DNA of 64,000 nt, taken from NCBI GenBank assembly GCA_905221605.1, contig CAJNDS010002409.1:42501-106500 (forward strand), read 5' to 3'. The translations under genes and the position numbers were made by a program. Positions 7,801 through 20,000 of this stretch are shown piece by piece. Source of the stretch: Symbiodinium natans. Its lineage: Eukaryota > Sar > Dinophyceae > Suessiales > Symbiodiniaceae. The notes beneath the pieces were generated by a model. It worked only from the letters and a program-made list of their open reading frames with translations, made no database searches and was not told where the DNA came from. The number at the start of each line of letters is the position of its first letter. Position 1 is the first letter of the stretch.

Positions 7801-10110
7801 CCCAAATCAGGAGGCCCAATGAGCGCGGGAGCCCCAGGATGGGACCCTAAGGCGTGCTCTCTAAGTAGGGTTTTGGGGTTTAGGGTTTTGGGTTTAGGGT
7901 TTTGGGTTGAGGATTAATGATTAAGGGCTTCGGGGCTGAGGGAGGTTTAAGGCACAGTGGCCCGAAGCTTTAAGCTCCCGTAGACCACAAAAAGGCCCTT
8001 GGACTTCGAACCCTCTTCACTACGACAAACGCTGAGGGGGCTTTTAAAGTTTGGTGCTTGTGGTCAGGCCCCGCACTTGGAGCAAAACACTTCTAGTGTT
8101 TGGCATACGGCATGAGGAGGTACTTAAGGCGTCGTGTTGTGTATGCTTCCCCAACCTTGGAAAGTCCGGTCGCTATCCGAAACTGTACAAAGCGTCTAAG
8201 CCGAAAAGCATCACCTGGAAGCTCCCTTTTGACTTTAAAGTTGCCATAAACCTGGCACAGACCCCCAGAACGCGCCTGAATCTCGTTTGAGCCCTATGAA
8301 CCAGATAGGCCTTGCGGACACTTATATTTCCAGTTTTATTGGGTTAAGGGGGTCTTATCTTCACACCCAACTGTAAACCCTAAACCCCTAAATGCCGAAC
8401 CCTGTGCATAGAAGTGCCCCCGGATCCTTCGAGGTCGCCTCGGGAGTGGACACGTCGCTCTACCCCGTAGCCGTCCTGATCGATGAGCTCAGGCCTGGTC
8501 CAAGCTGGGCTTTCTTCGTGCTTCAGGGTTCAGGCCTGGGCTCGCAAGGGGGCTTAGAGAATTTTTCAGGTTTTTGCTCCTGCTGTTTAAAGATTAGGGT
8601 CTTCGGTTTTAGGGCTTGGGCTGTCTGGTCTAAAGGTTGACAAGCTATTTACCTGTTCTTGCATTTCAACTAATACTTTTCTGCTACTATGGCTGCTACT
8701 CCGTGCCGCTTATGCCCGCCACTACTACGACTATACTTCAAAGCTGTACAGTAACTTCTAGACCAAGATACCACTACCACCACCACGAGACCATTACCGC
8801 TACCACTACTACCCCTGGCAAGGCACGACGATCTATCGCTGAGAGTCAATGCCGCACCTTGCCTCGATAAAGCAGGATGTGGGGGTTTAGGCATTAGGGT
8901 TTCGGGTTTTTGTGCAGCTCCCCAAACACCCTAGACCCCAAGCTCTTTTGCAGGTGGTGGCACTCGTAGATCTGGGATCATCCTACCTGCATGATTTCCC
9001 GAAAAGCTGGGTTATGGGCATCCGGCTCAGGTCATGTCGGAGAGATTTAAAACTTAGTGCCTCCAAGCCCTAGAAGTCCAAAACCCTGCACTCCCCGACT
9101 TCCTCCCCCCCCAAAAAAAAAGTTTTAGGGCCGTGTCCGGGCTCCTTTTTAGGCCTAGGGGACCAATTCGCAACTTTTCCTAGGGTTCCCAATTGCAGGT
9201 CCATTTTTTTTTTCTCTCCTTGTCGTGGTCAATCGAATTTCTCTGCTTAGTATACGCAGCCTAAGCGGGAAATTCCTAACCTCTAAACCACAACCTCTGA
9301 GCAAAAGACCCACTCGATGGCCCCTTTCGATCTCGCAAAGGTCAGTCAGCTGGGAACGATCGCTTTGGCACTGGGGGCAGAGAGGAGACCCCATGCTGTT
9401 CAGGGCTTTAGGGTTTGAGCCGGTTTGGGATGCCAGCCCGGTATTGTCCTGCTGGTTAGACGAAACCAAGCCCCATCATTCGGATTGGGCTGTCTTAAGC
9501 CCTGCACCAGACTCGAAGCCAGCTTTCGCCGACGAACAGCGCTTAGGTCGTGAGAGGCTCGAAGCAGGAGCCTAGCGAACGTCTCTTACAGGGATTAGAG
9601 AAGTTCAGGGTTTAGGGTTTATTGCGGTTTAGGGTTTTAGGGGACACACCCCAAAACCCGAAACTCCAAGTCCTGGACCCTGCCCTGAAAGCCCGACCTT
9701 TTGGTTCTCAAGTGCACAGAAGTGCACCATCAGGACCCGCGAGGAGCTCTTACCCTTCCTCCAGGACAGCTCGTCGGTTCCTTGGGGCTGCTTACTGCCC
9801 GGTTTTGGGATACCTGGAACCTTGTTAATGTCAGTAGTGTTAATTTCTTGATTCATATAATTCATAAGTGTATTGATAGTATTAGAAGGTATATTAACAT
9901 TATGAAGAACTGCATAGGGGCCTTCACGTAGACTTAAGCCCCAAACCTGACAGTCTTAAGCGACAACATTGCGGCTTGTCAGAGTTGCCTTAGCCAGCGG
10001 CCTCCTTGTTTACATTGCGCGATGCAAGCTACGCGAGAACGTTATCTACAGTTCAGCGTTCGGGGTGTTCTATTATGGTTTGTCCTAGGTTGAGTTTGCG
10101 CTGAAGCTTC
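7801..10110. other. Degenerate telomere-like sequence; no exon recognised
   Basis: Mixed C-rich and G-rich telomere-like words with unique patches: a CCA/CTA-type trinucleotide patch near 8700-8820, and A and T runs at 9100-9220. Several ORFs of 60-116 codons occur, but none has a recognisable motif or matching splice sites. Exons may have been missed. Confidence 0.5.
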
Positions 10111-10111
10111 G

Positions 10112-10177
10112 GACGTCGGCATCAACGACGGCCTCACAGCTCTCACGGTCGCATCAGCAGCCGGCAACGTTGAGACG
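10112..10177 (+). CDS. Ankyrin-repeat exon of an unresolved gene
   Basis: DVGINDGLTALTVASAAGNV followed by ET matches the ankyrin pattern (nDGlTaL..A...GnvetV). The exon follows GAAG/CTTCG and runs into a 20-bp tandem duplication of its own 3' end. No second ankyrin exon was found nearby with confidence, so the gene's extent is unknown. Confidence 0.55.
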
Positions 10178-10200
10178 GGGCCGGCAACGTTGAGACGGGG
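10161..10200 (+). repeat. 20-bp perfect tandem duplication
   Basis: CCGGCAACGTTGAGACGGGG occurs twice without a gap at the 3' end of the ankyrin-like exon. The second copy could be intron (donor duplicated) or coding. Confidence 0.95.
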
Positions 10201-11149
10201 CGTTTTGTTGCGTTAGGCCAGTGCACTCATCAACTTGGCCGCAGAGATCCGCGGCAACAAAGCTCCCACATTGGCAGGCAAGAATGTGTAAGTCTGGCCA
10301 TATCGAGGTCGGTCCTCTGTTGCTCGAGGCCAGTGGTCACCATGACTTGTCCTCGAAACCGCGACATTGCGTTCATACATGCGCTTGAGGCTGCTGGCTT
10401 ACCGCGAGGGTTGGACAGCTCCGCTTCTTGCGTTTGCACGGGTCACGCTCAAGTTGCTCTTTATGTTCCGAGCTGCCTGACGTCGAAGACGGGAAAATCC
10501 GTCATGTTCTGCAGCGCACATGATCTGTTCATGTTCACGTGTTGATGGGGTGCGAATCTGTGCTTCCCCGGGGCACTTGCATGCGGCCAACAAGTGGCCC
10601 CACAAATCAAGCCACATGGTGTTTGGGTTGGGTTGGGCTGATGGGGTTTCGGGTTTCTCGCCGGGGGGCAGGCTTGGTTTGCGGGGGTTGGGGACCTGGG
10701 GAGGTTGGATTTTTGCATGATGGGGGTGGTTGTCCTGTGGAGGAGATCGTCGACGACGACGATGATGCGAGGGACCCGGCTGGCAGGACTTTGAATCTTG
10801 AGGTTCAGTGGTTTTTATGCGTTCAGGGGGTCTATAACGGTCTTGGGCTGTTCCGACTGTTCCTTCAGAGAACTTTGCGGGTCAGGGTCGCTTCTGAAAA
10901 AACTAGCCCCGAACTTTTTTTCCAGTCACGAAAGCGTCAAGGGTTTTTTTACTCCTACGCCCGACGCCCAGATGCCATCAGATATCAGTGTCCCAGCTTA
11001 GGCCCTTCACCGTCAAACCCCTCAAAACCCACCCTGCTGGTGCAAGGGCCTTTTCCAGCCCTGGAGCCTTCTTCAGGCTCAACAATCGGGTTAGGATGGT
11101 TTAGGATAAGGTCGAAGCCCTAGAGAGAAAGCAAAAGGTTCTAGTCGCC

Positions 11150-11210
11150 ATGGCGGAGCAGTTGGGGTCTTGCCGGCTCAGTTGTCGGGCATGCGGGGCC
11201 AATTGCGGAG
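11150..11210 (+). CDS. Candidate first exon (MAEQLGSCRLSC...)
   Basis: CGCC precedes the ATG. The frame reads MAEQLGSCRLSCRACGANCG and ends at a GT donor (GAG/GTTCAGG), after which the sequence turns into G-rich telomere-like intron. The Cys-rich pattern is short and no family is evident. An acidic candidate exon (EEIVDDDDDARDPAG) lies upstream near 10740-10785. Confidence 0.25.
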
Positions 11211-11389
11211 GTTCAGGCGTCCTGGGCGTCCTGAGCCCTAAAACCCTGAAACCCCAAGCTCCAGTTCAGCTTTCTAGGGTAAGACCTCGCAAGCCTTAGG
11301 CTCGCCCACTTGTGTGTCGGCTTTGGTATTTAGGGCTTCGGCTTTGTTTGGGCTACTTTTTTGTCCTTTTATTTTATTTTTATTTTTTT

Positions 11390-11413
11390 TGTGTGTGTGT
11401 GTGTGTGTGTGTG
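11390..11413 (+). repeat. (TG)n microsatellite
   Basis: About eleven GT dinucleotides following a T-rich stretch. Confidence 0.95.
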
Positions 11414-11997
11414 CGCGCTTGCCTGTTGGTTCTTGTGATCCAATGAAAGGTGCAAGGCCTTGAGTCTTGAGGGATTTTCAAGCCATGGAGCCCTCGGCTT
11501 TTGTTTACCTCAAGACTTCTTTGGGGTTACCCTCGCTCCCTAAATACCTCAGAATCGTGATCTGGCAGATTCCACAACATTGAACTTACAACTACTGGTT
11601 TGCCAGAGCGCACTTTATAATCTACTATGCCATGCGGCAATAACAGTAAGGTTGAGTAGGAGGATAATGAGAATGCTTGGCATTAGGTGGTGTTCGTATG
11701 AGGAGGGGCTTAGTCCTTTTGATTATTTTGGACAAATAGTCGAAAAAAACCTCAGATTGAGGCCCGTGCAGGAGATGCCCGAGAGGTAGTGCAAGGTTCT
11801 CATACCAGTGCTGGATACTTGCTAGTAAAGAGTTGAGGGTTTAGGGTTCCTGGATCCTAGACACTGAGTTCCCGAACCCCTACACCAGACCCTTAGCATT
11901 AATACCTGAATAAGGGTTTAGGGTTTTTATGGTTTAGGGCTCAGGGCCCCCGACTACTAAGTGTTAGAAGGAGGTTCTAGAGTTTGGGGTTTGGGGT

Positions 11998-12908
11998 ATG
12001 TCGAGGAAAGGCGTGGACCTCGTCGGCGGCCCTGCATACTGCCACACGCTGATCGGCCCGCTGGAGGCTCACCCGGGGTGAGAGAATAAGAGCTTCAGGG
12101 GGCGGCCTTCGCGATCGCCTGCAGACGCAAAGTGCGTGTAGGGCCTAGGGCCCCCAGGGGGGCGATGGGGATCCCCAAATGTCTCTTTCTTTTGCCTCCT
12201 CGAAACTCGATTCCATATGACGTTTCTGGTGAGAGCTTGGGACCCCGTTGGCGATTCCAGGAGCTGTGCAACGTCGAGGAGCTGATGGTGCGGCAAAAAG
12301 CTCTGGAGGCGCAGAGGGCTTCGAGGCTTCGAGGCGTCGAGGCTTCGAGGCTTCTAGGGACTACTTGCTTTTTTGGATTGTCGGTGCTATCCAGTGGGCT
12401 GCGTTTGAGGGCTGAGGTTGAGGCCTTTTGTTGAGGACATGGTGCGGAAGGTAGGTTCGAAAGGGGTGATTCTCAGACTTTCAGAGTTAGGGCCCTTTAG
12501 GTAGTCAGGAGGATGTTGCGTTGTTTATGTTGGGCTCCGGACTCCGAAAGCTTCCAGCCCTTTAGGGTGTAGGATGATGGTGATGTGTATGGCCCTGGAA
12601 CCCGAAACCCGACTGACCCCTATAAGCCCCAGGGAGCCAAGCAGCCAAACCTATCAGCCTTAAACGCCGTGGCCTCGTAGGGTATCGATAGATTCAAAGG
12701 TCACGAGAACTAAACCCTAAACCCTAAACCCTAAACCCTAAACCCTAAACCCTAAACCCTAAACCCTAAACCCTAAACCCTAAACCCTAAACCCTAAACC
12801 CTAAACCCTAAACCCTAAACCCTAAACCCTAAACCCTAAACCCTTAACCCTAAGCATCCTGCTCCCCAGGCGCTTCGGAGTGTGGCTGGCCACATGTCCA
12901 GCGAGCAG
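11998..12908 (+). CDS. Unrecognised gene, three candidate exons
   Basis: Exon 1, 11998-12077: ATG, MSRKGVDLVGGPAYCHTLIG then PLEAHP, donor GTGAGA. Exon 2, 12261-12308: after CCAG, ELCNVEELMVRQKALE, donor GC. Exon 3, 12870-12908: after CCCCAG, ALRSVAGHMSSEQ, donor GT. Exons 2 and 3 join in frame as a probable helix or coiled coil. The exon 1 to exon 2 phase does not fit as placed, so exon 1 may be mis-bounded. The intron between exons 2 and 3 starts G-rich and ends in the CCCTAAA array at 12709-12850. Later exons before 13977 were not resolved; one possible exon lies at about 13501-13570. No function is assigned. Confidence 0.42.
12315..12357 (+). repeat. 8-bp tandem repeat (CTTCGAGG)n
   Basis: About five copies, one changed to CGTCGAGG, at the start of the intron after the exon ending at 12308. 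Confidence 0.85.
12709..12850 (-). repeat. Telomere-type repeat (CCCTAAA)n
   Basis: About 19 near-perfect units ending 20 bases before the exon at 12870. Confidence 0.97.
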
Positions 12909-13976
12909 GTTCCTTCCCCCTCACGCTTTTGAGGGCTATTGGGGGGCTGTTGGGATTGAAGTTTTATAGGGTTTAGGGTGGTTATGGGTTGATTCAGAGC
13001 CGCTAGTGTCAGGGTTACCTGATGAGGGGTTGTTAGGGTCATTCGGGCTCGGTTAGAAAGCCCGAAATACCGTAAGCCCCAAAGGTCCTACAGGCCCATG
13101 ACTTCATAAATGGGGATAGAGGATCTAGGCGTAAGGGTTTGAGGTAGGTTTAGGGTTTGTAGGCTTTAGGATTGACAGGGTTTATAGGGGTTTGCCGGGT
13201 TGAGGTTTAGGGGCTGTTGGGATGGAGCATCTTGGTCGGTTTGGGGTTGTGAGGTTATCAGAATAGGGAGGCCATCGTGTTTTACGATTCGCGAATACCC
13301 TAAACCCGAACCCCTAACCCTAAACCTTAGCAGCAGCCCAGTTGGAGGTGTGGCGCCTACCATGTTTTTGTTGGGGAAGAGGGCAAATCCTGGGATTCTG
13401 AGGGATCGCCCCCAAAACCTAAGCTCCTCTGTCAACCGAGTGGTCGGGCTCAGACGACTCCAACGGACCTTGTGACGTACGCCCTTGGGTTATTTTTCAG
13501 AGGCTTTAACGGGAAAACCCTATGCCAACCTGCAGCACCAACGCTGGAGACATGCGATCGCGTCTCGTCTAGGGGATAGGGTTAGGGATTTTAGGCCAAG
13601 CGCATGCAAATTGCCCCACGTCTTCCCAAGCGCACCCGGCCGAGCACCGCCTGCGCCGCGCTTCTCAAAGGCTTGCATAGGCTGGTGTAGAGAGCCGTGG
13701 AAGGGTATGACGCTTAAGGTTTCAGTCGAACACGACTCCCAAGCTCTGATGCGATCCCGAAGCTCTCAACCCTGAACCCCACACTATCTCTCTCTTTCTA
13801 CATCTCCAAACGGAGGTCCATCCGTACATCGCCTGCTAGCTGAAGCTCCTGGAGCAGACGCGACACTGCAAGCTTCTGTTGCCCCTCAAAGTCCTGTGAC
13901 CCCTGTGCAAGCTCCCAAACACCCTCTAAACCCAAAACCTTGCGGACTCTGTTTTCCTCCAATTTTCGGCCGCGCC
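12909..13976. other. Intron or intergenic sequence with telomere-like words; no firm exon
   Basis: G-rich at first (TATAGGGTTTAGGG near 12970), then mixed. A possible exon after TTTTCAG at 13500 is open in two frames and cannot be settled. Confidence 0.5.
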
Positions 13977-14034
13977 ATGCCCTCGCAGCAGTGGCTGCGC
14001 CGCGCAGCCGCGAGCGCTGCCGGCGTTGCGGCAG
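13977..14034 (+). CDS. ADPRM-like exon 1 (start)
   Basis: ATG at 13977; MPSQQWLRRAAASAAGVAA, then GT donor (G/GTGCTG). Ala/Arg-rich start, possibly a transit or anchor sequence. Confidence 0.55.
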
Positions 14035-17000
14035 GTGCTGTAGGTGTAGGGGTTTGTTGTTGTGTATTTTTCTGGCAGGGCACCTTTGCTGGAAATGAGT
14101 GTGCTTAATGGGTTTGAGCTTTTGTAGGAGATGGAGGACTTCTTATATCGAGGCCCCTTGAAGGGGTACCTTACAAGCCCTCTAAACCCCGTATCCCCTT
14201 ACTACAAACTCTACGCAAGAGGTGCATGCATGCTGCGCTGGCGGCGGGCGTCCTTCGCACTGGCTGCTGGCCGCCGGCTTGACTTCTACTGAAAGGGGCG
14301 TTTTGCGCTTGTATCGCCACTGTGGGATTAGAACCCTAAACCCTGAGCCTAGGGGTTTAGGGTTTAGGGTTTACGGTTATCTAGGCAGGCAAGATTGCGT
14401 CCTCTTGTAATGTATTATGGAGTGGGAGGTTGGTCAGCAGGGAGTTCTATGCCCCGTGGGGCGTCACTGTAACAACCTTCCCCCCCTGAGACCGCAAGCC
14501 CTCAACCCTGTTTGCCGCTCACCTTGAAACTGCGCTGATGTTATGCAACTTGACATAAGCTACCGGAACATGGGTTCGAAGCAACTCCCATAGTTCCATG
14601 TTTCAGAACCCTGAACAAACCTTTGCAAACGATGCCTAAACCCTAAGCCTTTTTGAAGCCCCGATTCGTTCTAACACCTCGGCCTTCGACCCTAAACTTT
14701 CAGGCTGCATTGCCCTTCACACCTAAACCCTAAACCCTAAACCCTAAACCCTAAACCCTAAACCCTAAACCCTAAACCCTAAACCCTAAACCCTAAACCC
14801 TCAACCCTCAACCCTCAACCCTAAACCCTAAACCCTAAACCCTAAACCCTAAACCCTAAACCCTAAACCCAACAAAAAAGACCCTAAAGACCTGAGGCAG
14901 GGAGCCCATCGCTCGCTTCGGCATTGTCGCTGACGTCCAGCTGCTGTGCCGAGAAGTTCTGGCTTGGGTGCTTTTTTTGTTGGGTTTAGGGTTTAGGGTT
15001 TAGGGTTTAGGGTTTAGGGTTTAGGGTTTAGGGTTTAGGGTTTAGGGGTTAGGGGTTTAGGGGTTTAGGGGCTTGGGGTTGAGGGCTGAGAGTTTTGGGG
15101 GGTCAGGGTTTAGGGCTTAAGGCTTAGACTCTTAGTCTAGGTTTGGGGGGTCGGGGTCGGGGATTTAGGCTTTGGGGGTTTGCAGGGCTAAGGGTTAGCA
15201 GGTTTAGCTCGATGGGAGGGGTTGGGACTCGTCTCGCTGCTCGTGCTTCCTACAAGTGCCTTAAGACCGACCCTGAACGTTGCACCTGTCAACCCTACAC
15301 CTCCCAGGCCCTACAAAAATCCGAAACCCGAAGAGCTAGAAGCTAAAGCCTAGCACATACAAGCCGATCCCTCAGGGCCAGAAGTAGGTACCGGCTCCCA
15401 GAACCCCATTGCGCCATAGGGCCCCATGGGTTTGTAGGCACGAGAAAGGGTTTAGGTTTGATGTCGGGCGTGGGGTTTGGTTTTGTGGCCTCGGGTTCAG
15501 CATGCGAGTATCTACAGCACCCCCTATAATCTTTTCAATTCCATGACACGCCGGTGCCTTGCAGCCAGCTAATATGGGGGCTTGTTTGGTTACAATGCAA
15601 TGGATATTTGTGCAATCATTTCGGCTCCTGTATTCGCTTGATGCAGGTATGCTGATGTCGAGGACGTGCCTTGGCATGCTAGTGTACGCCCATCTATATC
15701 GTCAAGTGCTAAAGTCAGAAATTCTCACCTGCTTGGGCCGCGCACAGTCCGGATCTTTTGTTGGTTTAGGGTGTATGTAGGGTTCGTGGTCCAGCAACCG
15801 TAAACCCTAAACCCTAAACCCTAAACCCTAAACCCTAAACCCTAAACCCTAAACCCTAAACCCTAAACCCCATACCCTACGCATTTCGGGTTCGGGCTTG
15901 ATTGCATCGCCATCTCAGGGTGTCCATCATGTGAACCTGAGCTCCTCGGACAGGCCTAAGCCTTTACACTCAACCCTAAGCCCCAAACTGGGTCGCTGTG
16001 GAGCAACCTTTAGGGTTTAGGGTTAAGGGATATAGGTAAACGATTTTTATAACCCTGTTATATACTTTAGATGCACGCGGAAAAATGTGGCGGTTTCCTT
16101 ACCATGGCAGGAGAATGTCCAAGCCAAGGCGTACAATTTTCGGCGGACACAAAAGCGCCGCTACCGCGGCGCGCTAGACGCCCTCCGCTTGGCCGTGGAG
16201 GAGGGTTTAGGGATTAGGGCTTGGAAGGATTGGGAGGGCCCCAAATTAAGGTCGCATACTAGGGGCCTCTGTCACTAGTGACTGTGCCATGTCTTTTGGA
16301 GTATGCCGACAAGTGCCATGCTCGAAGTAGATCCTTCATTGAAACCACCGTCCTTATCGGTTTCTTCAACATTCCGTCCGGGGCTCGCCAGCGATGTTTT
16401 TTGACCTGCTTATGATCTATGCCTCGTGACCACGGCGTGACGCAAGGATTCAGGGGACCTGAGGGATAAGGACAGCGAAGCTGCTGCTCGACAGAGTCAT
16501 GACCCAAAGCCAAAACCCTGAGAAACCCTTTGAAAACCCTTCGCAACCCTTAAACTCAACAACCTGTAAAAGCCCTTACAAAAAGCCCCACAAACTCTCA
16601 AGAACCTTTAAAACCCTCAGAAGCCTAAAAATCCTAAGAACCCTAAGAACCCAGAGCAAACCCTTAAAATCCCAGAGCAAACCCCTTAAAGAACCTGGAA
16701 GAATGGCCGCCGAAAGACCAGAGGACTGGAAGAGAGGCCCGCCCCTCGATTTGATCGCCGACCTAGGCGCACCTGGGTCGGAGAGTGCCTTAGGGGACTG
16801 CTGAGGTTTGAGATTCAGATGTTTTAGGGTTTAGGGTTTAGGGTTTAGGGTTCCCCCTCCCTTAAGGACCCTAAGAATCTTCGATTCAGATGGTATGGTG
16901 GTTCAGGGTTTAGGGGCTTGAGGGGTTTTGGGGCTTAGGGGTTTAGGGGCTTGGGGGGTTCTAAGTTGTTGGGTTGGTGGGTGACCCCGAACTTGCTTCG

Positions 17001-20000
17001 GAGGTGAAGGGTTTACTTTATAGCGTGTAGGAATCGTAGAGCCAAGCGGTTTAGGGTTTAGGGTTCAGGGTTGGATTTCATTGGGCTCGGGCTTATAGGG
17101 TTTAGGAGGGTGCTCAGCCCGAACCAGCTCCCAAACCCTAAGCTCCCGACCCCTCAATCCCAAACCCCCAAGCGTCTAAGATACACCTGGAAGCTCTTAC
17201 CCCGGCTCCTTCAGATCTATCCTCGTACTGGGTGAACCCGGAACCCTAAATACCCGGAAGCCATGTTAGCCCAGGACATCATCGATCAGTGCCCTGGCTG
17301 CTCCGATCCTTGGGGTATCCAGGGACCAGCGCGGGCAGCAGAACCGAAGCCCTGAAGCCGAAACCCTGAACCAGAAACCCTGACCCCGAAACGCACCCGA
17401 AGCCGCAAGCTCGAAGCCCTAAATCCGAAACCCTCCACTTAGGCTCAGGGTTTGTGGTCTAGGGTGTATAGCGTTTTAGGCTTGTGGCGCTTGTACCCCA
17501 GCGTTCTACGTAGGTGCTTGGAAATTGCTTTCCCATATTGGCCTTAGGAGGATGCTGGCCTACAACCCCCAAACCCTGAAAGTCTAAAGCTAAAACCTAA
17601 AACCCTAGAGGTTTTGGGTTTGGGGTGGAGGGTGTAGGGATTAGGGACCACAAACCCTCAAGGATCTGGTTTTGGAACCATTCTTCACAGGGATTTCTAG
17701 ATGGCCATGGGTGTGGGGGTTTTAGAGTTGGGGTTCAGGGAGTCTAGGGTTTAGGGTTTAGAGGGGTGTAGGGTTTGGGTTTCGGGTTTAGTGGGTTTAG
17801 GGGCTTCGGGGGTTTAGGGGGTTCAGGGTTTAGGGTGCGGGGGTTCTCGGGTTGAAGGTTTACACAGGGGGTTCAGGGAGTGCCAAGGCAGTGCGAAACC
17901 AACCGCGCTTCGCAACAAGCGCTGGATCGCGTGCCTGGGCAACGGCTGTCTGTAAGGGCCAAATAGAACCCCAAGGTCGCCAAGCCCTCAAGCCGGTTTA
18001 GGGTTTAGCGTTTAGGGTAGTATACCTGCACCCCAAACCCTGGTCTGGGGCTTCAGACTTCTATGGTGTCGTGGGGGTGAGGGTCTCTCGTGCTTGAAGA
18101 ATATATTGGGCTGGGGCTTCATGATGTAGGGCGCACGTGCAATTTGCGCGGGAGGTTTTTTGCAAGAAGGGTCCACATCGGGCCTGGGTTAGGGTTCAGG
18201 GTTGGGGGTTGAGGGTTCAAGGCAATTCTAACGAAGATTTTGTTTCAGGAAGGTGTTTAAGGACGAGGCGTGGTGATCACACACCTTCACACCTTCAGTG
18301 CACATTGCTGTTAGCATGCGGATTTCAGCACTCCCTAGACCCTAAACCCTAAGCCCTGTCATTTCGGGTTGAGAAGGCCACCTCGGACTCCACCCCACGC
18401 AAGCAGAAATTCCGCTAGGACCTTCAGCCCTGGGTTGAGGGTTTAGGGGTCTGAGTTCAGGGCTGAGGGTTTAGGGTTGAGCAGATCCTTGCTATCTACA
18501 TCCTACACCCCTGCCCTAAACCCTCGAACACGGCCCCTCACACCCGAACCCACTGTTCAAGGTCCTTGACGCTTGGCGCCCAGCACCTGCGAACGTCGTG
18601 CACCTGGTGTCTTGTCTTGATTCCTAAGCCCTCAACCCTCCCTAAACCCTAAACCCTAAAGCCTAAAGCCTAAACCCTAAACCCTCAACCCTTTTGACCC
18701 GCAGCTTGCAGCCAAGCAATTTTATTCCCTCCCACTTCCCCCCCCATGTGCCAGCAGGTGGGCAACCACGAGCTCTACAACTTCAACAGGCAGATGTGGG
18801 ACTCAGTGTTGAAGGGTTTAGGGTTTAGGGTTCAGGGTTTAGGGTTTAGGGGTTTAGGGTTTCGGGTTTAGGGTTTAGGGTTTAGGGTTTAGGAAAGTTT
18901 TAGGGTTTTTAGAGTTTCGGGTTTATAGGCTTTTGCGTTATCTACATGATCAGGCTTTGTCGGCTTCGGTTGAGGCCTGTTGGGGTTGGTTCAAAGGGTT
19001 TCGGGCATCACCCTACAGCTCGATGTCGAGAGCACTTGTAGCTGGCACCGATGGAACACTATCCAGCTTATGTAGCTCCCGACGCTTTACATCTGAATCT
19101 CCAAAGCAAACCGCCTCTGCGCCTCTCATCTCCTGCCGCCTGATGATGCATATGGTGGTGATGACGATGATGCCCAAAAGGGTTGCCACCCAGGTAGCAA
19201 GCAACGCCCTCACGTTCCAAAGCCCTAAAAACACCACCTGTACCCATAGAACCCCGCGTCCCAGGGGCGAGTTGCGCTCGCTGATTCCAAACATCTGCGG
19301 CTCGGCTTCAGGGCTTCAGAGGTGCATGCGCTTCGACAAACATTGCTTGTGGCTCAGGTTTGTTGTTGTTGTTGTTTCAGGTGTGGGGGCCCCAAGCATC
19401 CCCTGTGATCTTCTGATCGTCCTCCCTTCCAGGTCTTCTTCCCATTCCCTTGACCTTTCTTCACGCCCCGTGCGGTTGTCCGCCGTGCGGCTGTGCTTGC
19501 GCCTTCCTGCTCATGGTGCTCGAACCCTGAACCTCAAGTGCCGGGTTTCTTCTGCGAAAGCAGACTTGACATGGACGCAATGAAGCTGAATAGCTGCAGC
19601 AATGGTCCTGGGGAGGATCCAGACGGGGTTCCTACACTGAATATGCCCCCCTGAAACCTTGCATAGTGACAGGCGAAACTCTGCAACAAAGTGGTTGCCG
19701 AGGAGAAGACCAAAATTACTCCTGATGCAGGAATTCCTATATAGCGTGTGCAATACAAAAAGGACCCAAGAGACCCATTCTGACTAAGCATGTCCCTATA
19801 TGGGGGCCTATGATAACACGGGGCCGCCTTCGGGGACCAGCCGAAAGCCCTGAAGCCCTAAACCCTGAAGAGTTTTAGGGCTTTTGCCGGAAAGGCAAGA
19901 TTCCAGGCAACTAGGCGTAACCCGTAAATTTCCCTTCCCCCGCAAGCCCAACACCTTACAGTAAGACCCCCCAAACCCAGGGCCGTGGTACCGGTGCATG

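Noticed and set aside
10539-11123. 194-aa plus-strand ORF
   Set aside because: Mostly telomere-like text in translation; only a short acidic part might be an exon.
14722-15070. A tiny telomere-capped minichromosome or telomere fusion
   Set aside because: The 110 bases between the inverted arrays hold an in-frame exon of the diphosphatase, with flanking exons on both sides, so it is an interstitial locus.
18933-19583. 216-aa plus-strand ORF
   Set aside because: Low-information Ser/Arg-rich frame lying inside a diphosphatase intron; no motif, and exons on both sides join without it.
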